64,000 bases of DNA. Source: Lineus longissimus. Its lineage: Eukaryota; Nemertea; Pilidiophora; Heteronemertea; Lineidae. The notes beneath the pieces are model-generated. The model worked only from the letters and a program-made list of their open reading frames with translations. It was not told the DNA's origin and ran no database searches. Location of the stretch: positions 618,001-682,000 of the forward strand of contig NC_088325.1 in the NCBI RefSeq assembly GCF_910592395.1, read 5' to 3'. A program made the position numbers and the translations under genes. Below are positions 42,502-53,990 of the stretch, in pieces (the stretch's first letter is position 1; each line of letters opens with the position of its first letter).

Positions 42502-44361
42502 CTCGATGCACCAGGAAGATGAGATGGCACCGAGTTAAATACATGCACATGTAACCTGACAGTTTCATTTCACCCCGCAATGTTTGTTTATAATGTTAAC
42601 CGAAAGGTTACTCCATTCGCCCCCAAACAGCTCCCGGGTACAACTTAGCAACACTGACACACTCGCGAATGATGCTGAATTTAGCTGAGTTATCGTTTTG
42701 ACTGGAAGGTTAAAGAATGTAATCATTTCATTGGACGTATGTCAAGTGTTCCTTGCAAATATCGTTGTGATGGAAACACACACATAAAATGACAGTGACA
42801 GTGACAGTGTTGCACGCGGAGAGATTCCAAGATTGTGTTTGACAAAAATATCCACTCATTCAAATCGTCCGATGAGAAAAACCCGACTAAAAGTCCGGGT
42901 TAGGATCACTTTAAACTCGTGAGTTGCCCTGTTCGTCCCCAACATGCTTGAGCTCCACTGAGTTCGTTACCCTCGATGAAACTCTGACTTGTCCTTACGA
43001 GTTCACGAACACAGTCACTTCAAGTCTCCACAGAGGCACTAATATGTAGCAAAGGTCTATTTCGACCCCTATTCTGCCTCGGGGTTGCTATATTGAGCAG
43101 ATCTCACCTCACATGTCCTATATGGCTCGGAATAATTGCTATTGTGCGCGAAGTATCTGTGTGTGAATCTTCCCCTTGTGCCCCGAAACTATTTCTGTAC
43201 CTAGTGTTGTTTGACCTGCATCTTTGAGCGTCTAATGGTTTGTCACGGCACTAATTTGTTTCATAGCTTTGACAGAACGCGACAGGTAGATATTGAATAG
43301 TCATTCAAACTCAAATTAATGTTAGTAGTGATTATTGGTGTGAGGTTGGTGCTCGTCTAGTCATCATTAAGACAGGGGCGTATGCGTAAATACAGGCGAA
43401 ATACATGATAGATGCGAAAATGAACTTAAAGTAATCGAAAAGAGAGAATTCGATACTAACATGCGGGCGGGGAGAGGGGAGTAGAGGTTTATGAGCGAAT
43501 TAAGACGAAATGTTAGATACACGTGAATAAAAAATGGAATATGAACTTTTAAGTTCACAAAAAGATAGAATTCGATAGAGCTCTGAAGTTTCTGTTGATG
43601 CAGTCAACTTTAACCTTAACGGTCAGCCGTATTTGTCGATCGTATATGAGCAGTGTTAGGAGTAAACTGCATAAATGTCTCCATTGAAACTCTCTCAGAA
43701 AGGTGTTCCGTATTAGTATGTTGATAAAAGTTATCAATTCCTTCTGTTTTCTAGCCTGGGTAGATGAGTCTACAAATGTCTAATTACTCTTATTTTTGTA
43801 TTTTATGTCGTATAAGGCTAAGAGTTATCCATTACCTATCCAATCAATTTCGTATATCATGGCAAAAATACGCGGACGGACTGAACGCGACCACTGTCCG
43901 GGAGGTATCAACTAACCAAGCATTATTAATACATGCAGTTGCCTGACACAGTTTTCGCGCTAACCATTATAATCACGCTATGAATTGGCGACGCTCCCCT
44001 TTCAATATCGCTGTTTGACAAGCATTAATAAACGTCTGAATAGCATTATCAGAATGTTACTATTTATATCAGAATTCTGTTTCCTATTTCTGTTCCTGAC
44101 GTATCTAGTTTGGCGTATCAACCTCCCAGTCCGTGAAATAATAAAACTGCTGAAGGATACATTTTTGTTCTAAAACATTTCAATTTAAACAACGAATGAT
44201 ATGGTTTTTTAATGCTCTCTGACGGCTTCCATGTGCACCAACCCAATACAAGCAGTCACGGGCGCTGAATTCAGATGAGGATTCGTTGACGCACAGTGCA
44301 TTTACACTGCAGACAGTAAACTGCAGTTCATTACAAATAAAAGTGTTTCAGAAATGGCCGG
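42502..44361. other. no supported feature
   Basis: AT-rich sequence with short open frames only. ACAGTGACAGTGACAGTG at about 42793 is a minor tandem repeat. Confidence 0.4.
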
Positions 44362-44590
44362 GTCAATTTGGCAAGCCGCTCGCCGAACAGGCATCTTTTT
44401 TTGTCCTGTTTGGAGAGCCGCTTGCCAAACAGACTAAAAAGCCACCCTGTTCGACCAGCCGGGCTTGCCAAACAGGTAACAAATCTACCCTGTTTGGCGA
44501 GCTGGAGACTTTACTTTAATATTAATGAGTTCGGCTCTCCATTCAGGACAAGAAAAAGTCGCTGTTTGGTAAGCCGGGCTTGCCAAGTAG
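44362..44590. repeat. array of palindromic GTTTGGCAAGCC units
   Basis: Five imperfect palindromes related to CTGTTTGGCAAGCC / GGCTTGCCAAACAG lie at about 44362-44392, 44407-44433, 44448-44477, 44490-44505 and 44562-44590. The best is CTGTTTGGAGAGCCGCTTGC then CAAACAG. Open frames through it are incidental. Confidence 0.75.
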
Positions 44591-46090
44591 TCACTTCCTT
44601 CAGAAATACCGCATATTAAAAAGCAGATGCATCAAGTTTCATATCATATTCCTGGTTGCTATGTGATTGACGGTAATTTTGTTGTTGTGATGAAACATTC
44701 AATATCATCACGCCAACCCGACACAGCACATACCCTGTATATTCAGTCGACATCAATATGACCTATGATTATCAATATCGATACGTTACTTGTTGAAACG
44801 CCCACAAAGATTGCACTGAATGACCTTACGTGTGACCTTGTTCAGAGCTGAACAGAACAGTCCACCAAGAGGCATTCCGGGCCAGGTGTGACGGATACAG
44901 AACCTTTCCTTGTCATATGCATTTCGTAGACAAAGGGCTGAATGTCATTTTTATAACATCCCTGCTGTGAGTAATGAAAAGTTGAAATGGTAGGAATGTT
45001 AAATTGAAGATGAAATCCATTTATTTCTTGTATGTCATTTTAAACGGAAAGATAAAGCGCGAATGAGTATCAATGAAGATTGCATTTTGCGACATCGTAA
45101 AGCACAGCCACGTGAGATAAATCCGGTGAAGTGCCATTAGGAAGCACACAATCGCGGAACACATATTAATGTACCACGGCTGAATCAATGTTGAGGATGT
45201 TACCATGGAAACGGAGAAACCGGGTCAGGAGGATGAAAGTAGCAGGTGGCAGGGTGGTTGGAGTTGATGCGCTGTGACATTTTTATTTCTCCTTAGGGAA
45301 TCGTGATGACTAGCTTCAAAGTATCCATGTAGTTTTGAGAAGAAAAAGTGTACTCTAACGGTGACTTTCTACACTAAGATGTGCGTGTATTTGTGGCATT
45401 TTACATCAAATAATCCCCGCTCATACAGGATCAAACACTCTCATTAATTACAGCATCATCTTGATAAGTGTTCATTGTTACTCTCCATCTAACAAAGGGA
45501 TGTCCACCAACGCCGGCACGGTATTGCGAAATGCTGGAGTCAGCTTAGCAAGGGTGTGCAGAAATATGGCGGACGAGGTGACCGGCAAAGTGGGAGAATA
45601 CAGCCATCCGCGCAAAGCGCTGGATCAAGCTTGGTGATACCAAATACGACACAAGTCCCCTGGGTCACCTTGGAAAATCCATTCCCAAGACTCCCGAGAA
45701 TCTCATCAGGCCTTCCAACTTACCGAGCAGCCTGCCCTGAATAGTCCTTCTTGAGGCCTGGAGAATGGTTGCCTCACAAGAAAACCAGCCAAAATTTGTG
45801 CTCATTGGTACGTTTTCCAGAAGCTGTGTCCATCTGGTGACAGGGACAATATGACATCATATGCACTGGCAATGGAAGGCCTGCCTGATTCTCTGCCATC
45901 TGGGGCATTGCTTCTCCGGGATGTGAGTGCCAGAGCCATAAGTTCTTGTCCTTGGATGGCGACCAGCACTCCCAGGTCCAGCAAGCGTCCTCAGTTACCC
46001 GCACACAGACAAAGGGATGTGACAAACCTACTCTGACGTAATGGGACGGGCTAATCACCATCCTTTGGTCGCGTGGCAAGTCCTTCATGT

Positions 46091-46266
46091 GATGCAGACG
46101 TCAGACTTGCAAATCGTCGGATAAAGGTCATCGCTTCGAGGAGTCGGGGAAGTAAAAAGCTCTCTGATTCATTGCGCGATGGGCGGTGGATGTCCTTTTT
46201 TGGTGCAGGCGCCAGACCCTGCAAATCATCGGACAAAGATCATCGATTCGAAGAGTCGGGGAAGTT
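46091..46266 (+). repeat. two-copy direct repeat of about 64 bp
   Basis: GACGTCAGACTTGCAAATCG...GAGTCGGGGAAGT at 46091-46153 and GGCGCCAGACCCTGCAAATC...GAGTCGGGGAAGT at 46203-46266 share GATAAAGGTCATCG / GACAAAGATCATCG in the same positions, about 112 bp apart. Non-coding. Confidence 0.75.
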
Positions 46267-48013
46267 TTTCTTGTTTCTGTAAGGTTTATCTGCTCGTCGC
46301 TTGTCCTGCCCTGAGCAATATCATGATTAGTTTATCAAACACAAGCCTCAACTGTGCTCTTGGAAACAGACGTTTTTATGGATTCACATCAGTCCAGCAA
46401 ATGAGACGCGAGAAACAAAGGGGCATCATTATCATATAATTCGGAAAGAGAATATCGGGGGGGGGGGGGGGGGAGGGGCATATTCATGCGCGAGATATGC
46501 TACATCTCTATACTTTTCTCTGACTATATTCCGCAAAAACATGAAATACAGCGCCAGCCTCATAACCGCAATCTGATCTTTCTTCCCATCAACAAGGAGG
46601 TTCTTGCATTAACTCACTGCATCTACTGGCCTGAATGACTTGATGTACCAAGGACCGAGTTTAATTTTGGGGAACCGGGGTGAAACGGTTTCCACATTCA
46701 TTCACGGTCGAACCGTAAACGAGAGTTGAACTCATCTGTCGTGTTGTGCAATCGCGGTTCCAAAATATGGCTGTGTGATTTTTGTGTCGTCACTTTTGTC
46801 GGCGCACCGAAAGGAAAGGCTCCTGATTCTCATATCAATGTCAGCAGCACCACGAATGCATATCATTGCCAAGAGAGCATTTCATACTTTGCTACGCACT
46901 CACTCAGACAGAGAACGGTTAATTGTGACAATATCGCAGTCATCGCGCCGCACCTTTATAACAAATCGAGCAGCTGGGGACGCCGCGACCAGGATTATTC
47001 TAACTCTCTAAATAGCGTCTTAGCCACGTGTTTCAATATTTCATACGATCTAATTGTCTCATTAGTTCTATTCAAATGCTAATTACTGCGAGAAGCATGC
47101 GTCTGTTTGTATTGAATAAACATTTTGGAAATTGGGTGAAGCCACTGGAGAATAACTTTTTCTCGAAAAAAGGTTGACAGCCATGTTTTTGACAGTGTTC
47201 TCCAGGCTGATAATGACTGCCATGTTTTCGAGTGTTGGCACTCAGTCCAAGGCAACGCTCTTTCGCTGTGCATTTGCTACACGTGAAATGTGTCAATGCG
47301 TCCTTGATGTATTGAAGTGACGTGAAGAGTGAGATGAGCTAATGTTGTGCCCATAATGATGAACTCGGTGTGCTAGTACTCTGAATGGTACTTGAATGGG
47401 TACCGTTCAGATCGCCTTATGAATTTTTGGTATAATCCATAGGCAGACAGGATGCCAGGCGAGAACTTGTCTAACAAAATATATCGATTTATCCGTGCAG
47501 TAGTGAATGCATAGCAGGCGAGAACTGGCAGGGCAGACTGCCGATATCGTGAGATCACCTGATCAATATACATGGACTGGGAAAGCAGATCACGCACCAC
47601 CTATCATGGTTACAACTCTGCCTACGTCCCGACAATTTCCGAGCATGAATTAGGACATGCGAAGGTACCCGATGTCATGGTGGCCAGGTCGTTAGAGCCA
47701 AGCCAATGTGTCTAATCCGTAGGCAGACAGACATGAAGCCTTAACAAACAGCGAGAGATTGATGACCAGATTATCAGACTAGAAAATGAAAGACCAGACA
47801 TGCCAGATACCTAACCTGATATCGATTTGTCAGTGTTACTGAATGCATGATAGTATGCGGCAACACATACAATGGGTGCCTATGACCTCCTGGGGACGAA
47901 CCTTGCTACGGTGAACTGTACAGGGTGTAAAATAATATTGTTGGTAGTCTAGAACATTATGTTTTATTTGCCCCTTTACCTCGCAGTTGTAATAATTCAG
48001 TCGTAGCCCAATA
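46267..48013. other. no supported gene
   Basis: A long G-rich run is at 46459-46476. Open frames at 46.7-47.1 kb overlap each other, start from non-ATG codons and show no motif. Confidence 0.4.
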
Positions 48014-48345
48014 TTTTCTTTAGACAAAGCCCGCTCGCACCTCGGCCTGAATTCCCATTGTTCTACAGACAAAGCCCGCTCGCACCTCGGCCTGAATTAC
48101 CATTGTTCTACAGACAAAGCCCGCTCGCACCTCGGCCTGAATTACCATTGTTCTACAGACAAAGCCCGCTCGCACCTCGGCCTGAATTACCATTGTTCTA
48201 CAGACAAAGCCCGCTCGCACCTCGGCCTGAATTACCATTGTTCTACAGACAAAGCCCGCTCGCACCTCCGCCTGAATTTCCAATGTTCTGCTGTATTGTC
48301 CGAGGGTGGTCAGAGCAAAGGCAAATCTTGATAACATCAACTTAG
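48014..48345 (+). repeat. dispersed repeat, copy F, with internal 45-bp tandem expansion
   Basis: The AGACAAAGCCCGCTCGCACC block plus TCGGCCTGAATTACCATTGT, a 45-bp piece that occurs once in other copies, is repeated six times here (48021-48290), almost perfectly. It then continues into the usual downstream blocks (CTTGATAACATCAA). Open frames on both strands arise because 45 is divisible by three. Confidence 0.93.
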
Positions 48346-48947
48346 CGATAGGATTTTGTCTGGTGAAATCCTTGTTGAAATCTATCCATGGTCCTCCTGT
48401 GCTGCCCCGAGCTACGCTAATCCACCATTTACATTGCTATCTCTGTCTCGACTGAGATGACGAGTATTCTGGATTCTGCACTGACAATAGCAGCCAGTGG
48501 ATCTTTTCTGCAGACAAGGAATCCCAATAAACATCTGTCAGTCAATGAGGCGATTTCTCGGATCAATATTGAAGTCTTGTGCTTCATTCTGTCATCGCGA
48601 TTCCGTGTAGGTCGCAGACGGCTGAGGACGTCGCTATTGAGCCTGGGGCTTGATGGTTTCATTAGGATCAGTGTGCATGTCTCGGGCTGCCGGCATCCCT
48701 GGGGACATTGCGTGGGATGTGACGAATATGCGGCTCGGTGTAGCAGCCAATGTATTGTTATCCTCGAGTAATCGAAAATCGTTAGGAGGAATATAGGCTT
48801 GGTTTGATCCAGCTCATGGCGGCTTTCTGGCGGTGAACACCAGTCCTTGTATGATGATCCGCAAACGCCGGCAGATCAACATGATCGTTCTGTATATGTA
48901 CGTTACTTTGCCCCTCACCTCGCAGTTAAGATAATTCGAGCTGAGCC
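48346..48947. other. no supported gene
   Basis: Open frames of 77 and 104 codons on opposite strands share no recognised family and have no splice or promoter support. Confidence 0.35.
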
Positions 48948-49115
48948 CAGTACACGATCATTGTCTTCAAACAAAGGCAACTCGCTCCCAGGCCATTACA
49001 ATTGTTCCACAGCCTTGTTAAAGGGTCTACAGGACAATCTTAACAACATCGACCGCCACGAAAAGTCTTTTAGGGTGGTGTATAGGTCTCAACTGACGAG
49101 GACAAATAAACGTAG
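48948..49115 (+). repeat. dispersed repeat, copy G
   Basis: Divergent copy: TACACGATCATTGTCTTCAA, CAAAGGCAACTCGCTCCCAG, TCTTAACAACATCGACCGCC, ACGAAAAGTC. It is 600 bp from copy F on the same strand. Confidence 0.7.
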
Positions 49116-52100
49116 TGAAAATGGCCTGCATGGTTCGCCAAAGCCAGGATATTCTCGTCGGTCAGTGGTCAAACTGCCAGTGAAGGGAGCTTGGTTGAGT
49201 CAGTGGCCATCACAGCTCGAACCTGTAAGCTTAAGGTCATGCCGATCCATCTTTCACGAAAGGAGGCGACTTTAGGACTGATATTCACCGCCGATAGGCT
49301 GGCATTAAGGTGTATTATCGAGCCAGTTATCATAATAGTACGTGGCGTTTAAGAAACCGCCCAGTGAACATTTCACAACCTGAATGCATGAATCTCCCCC
49401 GCCCCCAAATGTTGATCAAACTCATCAATTATTGATACCCAACACCTGCACCCCACACTACTCAAATCACACCACCTCACACTACTCAAATCACACCAAG
49501 CCACATGTATGGTGTACAAAATGTCCATAGTATATAATGTGAAACAAAACTAGAGTACACGTATACAGAAGTGTTTGTAAAGGTTGTACCTCATTGATAT
49601 TTTCCTGAAGTGATGCTGTCGTATATTGTGCCCATTGATATTTACTCCCGGTGGTACTTAGCATATCCGTACCGCATCACCTGCTCAGATCAATGCGCGA
49701 CAATGGAAGCCATATTGTACTTATGTATGTGTGAATCAGGGTTATCAATTCAAGTATATGCCGGTTCCCAGGCACGTGGCAGGACGTCAGTGTGAACGTA
49801 AACTGAGTCAGCAGGAGAATTAGTCCCACTCTATTGTCCAGTGGCGTGTTAAGGTGCATGGATAAAGAGACTAACGGCCTGGTTCATATCAATCCAGTGA
49901 CAAATTGTGTTTCTGACATTTCTTCAGAAGTCGAAGGTTGTCAGTCACACAAGCTGACGTTACAACGTACAGTGTAGAAGGGAATTCAGTCCGCTGAAGA
50001 AAATGTCCTGGCATTGATAAATGTGATCAGTTGTTATATGGATGCATCGAGTCATTGACCATTGACAGGGTAGGGCAGCAGTCAGTGGAGTTACTTACGA
50101 CTGAAATAGTATTCGAGTATCGGTCTAATAGTACGAGACGGAGACAACACGTTTACACGTATTCAAAGTCAGACAGCTGCCAATAAGGGGAATGTCAAGG
50201 GTTTGCAAACCTCAATTTCCACGTAGATCGCGGCATGGCTTAGAATTCATTTGTATGCAGGCTGCACGATTAAATATCAAGCATTGTTGTCAAGTGGGAG
50301 TAAGCTCCAAAACTACACGTGTACATGGTTGTATACTCGATACTCTAAAAGAGTGACAAATAGTGCTTTAGGGACGAAACTGCTGGGAACGAATTGTGGT
50401 GGCAGGACAACTACATATGATGGGGCGGGTCTTGGTTCTTCTCGGACCACTTTGACCATCTGCCGTGGTCGAGAGAAGACCAAATGTGGCAAAAGTTCCA
50501 ATATCGCGATATATTTCATATTTGACATCGGTATTCTCATACTGTCAATGGGCTGTTTCCGCCGATTCCGCTAAGTCACCATTGCTAGATTTACGATCTC
50601 AACTTCATCCAACATACAATCGAACAACCCGCAATAATCAGGCGGATAACATCCACCCACTGCACCATAAACATAACAGGTGATGATAGCCCGCATCCGG
50701 AGGCAGTAAATCGTGGCGACGAAATACGAAATACTTCGATCGATCAAGTGATTTATTGCTATGGCTAAATACTGATACAGCATTCAAATTACCCAGCGTA
50801 TCTCTAATAGTTCTAGACGGTATTTTCTCTGGAGACTCAATTAGTTTTATGAAATGATAGCTCAATTTTATGGTATTTTATGGCGTCTGAATGTGGGTGG
50901 GTTGCATTTATGGTCGAAGATATATGCCAGTGTAGTATTTCGAAATGTTGCAAGTTCAAACGATGTAAGCACGAGCAGATAAAACTACGCCATTTCCTCT
51001 TTTTAATCATGGAGCGGCCGTGACCTAAAAAAACACCTTCCAAAACAGCTGAATCGTGACTTGCATCAGAATCGTATGAATAAAATGTCCGACCACATTC
51101 TTAATAATATCAGATTAAACGACTTAAAATATAATAAAAATTGAAACCAGGCCTTTGAATGAGACTTTCTTTGAATGATGAACTGTGCTATGTATGATGG
51201 CAGTGTATTTCCGATGGATCTAAATGAGATGAAACAGTATCTTGTCTTGTCGTGTTGCAACAAACTAATTTCCATTTGTGCCTAATAACTTTGCTACACC
51301 CTGTCAATGCTTCAATATGAGGACCAAAACAATTCTACTTGATTTGATTGCGGCAGGGCTAATGAATAAGAAATGATGTTTACATTATTGTACCAGTGCA
51401 ATTATATTATGTTACTATTGTTAGTGTATGCTATACAATGTAATTAGTGGCAATAATGTTACTATTAATAATTGAGCATGGCATGTATATGTACATTATA
51501 CCTGTCAAAATATTGTACAATACTGTCAAATGGACATTGCTTTTTATATTACCTAAAAAGTATGCAGACGCCGTTCTTCTTTCCAATGGCGGATGTAGCA
51601 ATTCAAGTCATTAATCATGTCAGTCTCTCCTGAAATGAACGGTATAACCAGGTTATTTATACTTGGATCCTTTGCATTTGCCGAGAACTGCTCGAGCCAG
51701 AGTATCCGAAACTGAAATTCAGGTTTCAAGACCTTAACATCGGGCTACTTGCATCGATACATTATGACAAATATTCCAATATAGCGAGAAACAACACAAA
51801 ACTAACTGTCATAATATATAGCTCACAAAAACATTACCATCAATAACAATGAAATATTAGGCTGCGGCGTCATCATATTATCTGTTGGATATAGAAAGAG
51901 GAAGTAACGTTATTTCTCCCTGATGTAAGGCAATGAAATTAGTGGAACGGAATACGTTTTCGAGACGCGGCTGATAAACCATCAGGGTCGCGTTTTTCTG
52001 CATAATCGTGATGATATCAGTATCTAAGTGTGACAAATCGCTATATAAGCGCTAATTATGCAACGATGTTTCAATGTTGCGTAATGCTAGTTCTTAGAGT

Positions 52101-53045
52101 GTGAGATGCAGCTCCCGTTACATTCATGTACGCAGTGGCGTACATCAGTGACTTGATAAAGCGTGCTCTTTTTAGTTATTTGTGTATTTTGGTACCAGAC
52201 AGTCTGGAACAACATCCGATATTAGCTGCTTTTGGGCTTTCCAAATATGGGCGATTTTTCAATAATAAAAAATGGCGTTTGTTATTCATTTTTGGGGGTC
52301 TTAGGTGAAATATGGCCAAGAACAAGGGCGTCTTTTGAGAAAATGTCTTCCATCTTCAAGATGAGACATATCAATTTTTTTTCTTCTTCAGGAGACACCA
52401 CTTGTGATGATTTTGATTATAATATTCAATTTCCATTTCGTTATGCCTCATAGAATACATATGTATCTGTATTGCCTATGCGATCGTTTGGCATTTGCAT
52501 TCACAAAGGCAAAACATGGATAATCTTTTTATTTATTAAAACCTCCTTTGCAGGAGAAACAGTACACACATACATCACAGTTCGTTTGGCAATAATAAAA
52601 CTAACACATGTACATTCATTTGTTGCATAGAAATTACACAGCTAAAACGCTTTCACTAAGAGCCTCGCTAAGAGATATGTGTCAGAAGATTTAAAAACAA
52701 ACTGGCCATGATCGAACACAATAAAATTATGATCAAATGTGGCGTAATTACACTAACTCGTTAATTCGAGGTCATCCATTCCAGTTGTCAACGAAATAAA
52801 TTGAATTATGAAAATAACCTTTAAATGTATTAACGCTTGGTAATCATGTAATTGTCATCAGAACTTAACAGGACAGAAGCTCCAATTATATTTGTTTTAC
52901 CGGGTATGCACGTCGACTGTTACTGACAGATTGACGGTATTTCAATGATCCTGTTTGGAAGAGTCACGGTCCTGCTGGAAGCCATTTTCGGGTAAAAAAA
53001 CAACATATCTTATCACCTACTTGTCCTTTAATACTTAAGCAACCA
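49116..53045. other. no supported gene
   Basis: Mostly AT-rich. At about 50335-50505 there is a block of GGGACGAAACTGCTGGGAAC type with an inverted GGTTCTTCTCGGACCA / TGGTCGAGAGAAGACC, suggesting another small element without clear borders. Confidence 0.4.
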
Positions 53046-53301
53046 TAATAATAATAATAAAAATAATGAGTCTTTTATATAGCGCAATTCCGTGACACTA
53101 TAGTTCTCGCTCAAAGCGCTTTGGGATATCATATTATTACCCCGGTCTCCACAGAAATCAATCAGGGGTTTCAAGGAGCAACCAGAAGGTGCTCACTTGA
53201 ACTCAACCAGTAGGGGAACTAAGCAGTGACTCGGCCAGTGTCGAACCCACGACCTCCTGATCATGAGGCCGACTCTCTTCCACTGCGCTACCGCTGCCGC
53301 A
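53046..53301 (-). mobile_element. tRNA-derived SINE with L2-type tail
   Basis: Read on the minus strand, it starts GCGGCAGCGGTAGCGCAGTG with a Pol III A box (TAGCGCAGTGG) and B box (GTGGGTTCGACAC) at tRNA spacing. An unrelated body follows, then a tail AAGCGCTTTGAGCG...GCGCTATATAAA ending in a TTATTATTA run. That tail is shared with the L2 LINE fragment at 53518-53990, which fits the known rule that such SINEs borrow the tail of their partner LINE. Confidence 0.85.
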
Positions 53302-53517
53302 TTGATCTCATATACTAACTACATAATACTACATTTTCGTTTGTCTTTCGTTCCAGGTAAGCAAAATAGCACCAGTTAACCAGAAAGGTAGGGATCACGT
53401 GTGGAAGTATACGATAAGTTCTTACACCAAACATGGAGGTGTTAAATCTTCGGGAACTGTACTGCTGTTCTTGGGATAGCAAATATGTCATGAAAGAATG
53501 ATTGTTCCGTTCTCCAA

Positions 53518-53990
53518 ATGAAAAACCAGCCTAAGATCAACTGGCTACCCACTATAGACCCTATGAGTGTATCATCTAATTTTATCATTGAAAACTGTGA
53601 AGAGCTACCTACACAGCGAATTCAATACAAGGTTCTCATATTTGCTTTTAAAGCAATCTATGGACTGGTTCCATCTTATATTTCCGAGCTCATTGTCGCG
53701 CAGTCTCACTCGTTTGACCTGCGATCGCGGGGGTGTGTCAGGCTGCGGGTGAGTCCAAAGCCGGTTGTACCATCATACGGTGACCGGGCTTTCTCTCTCG
53801 CAGCCCTACAGCTCTGGAATGCTCTACCCGAACGACTGAGATTGTGCGACAACCTTAGCTCATTCAGAGTCCTTCTGAAAACCCACCTCTTTCGGGAGGC
53901 CTTTGGATGAGTTGGTGTTTCCATTGTAAAGCGCATTGAGCGGACAATTGTCTGGATACTGCGCTATATAAGCATCATTTATATATATAT
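53518..53990 (+). mobile_element. L2-type LINE, 3' end (broken)
   Basis: The frame to the stop at 53908-53910 encodes the C-terminal tail typical of L2/CR1-like LINE proteins: YKVLIFAFKAIYGLVPSYIS, then YGDRAFSLAALQLWNALP and SFRVLLKTHLFREAF. Nothing of the reverse transcriptase core is present, so the copy is 5' truncated as most LINE copies are. The 3' UTR has AAGCGCATTGAGCG and TGCGCTATATAAG followed by a TATATA tail. A stretch after NWLP looks inserted relative to the family. Confidence 0.88.

Noticed and set aside
45500-45745. Short frame MSTNAGTVLRNAGVSLARVC... continued in another phase as KLGDTKYDTSPLGHLG
   Set aside because: Both parts look codon-like and could be a frame-shifted pseudogene, but I cannot name a parent protein and the shift is only assumed.
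48020-48345. 95- and 106-codon repetitive frames on both strands
   Set aside because: By-product of the 45-bp tandem unit inside a dispersed repeat; open on both strands.
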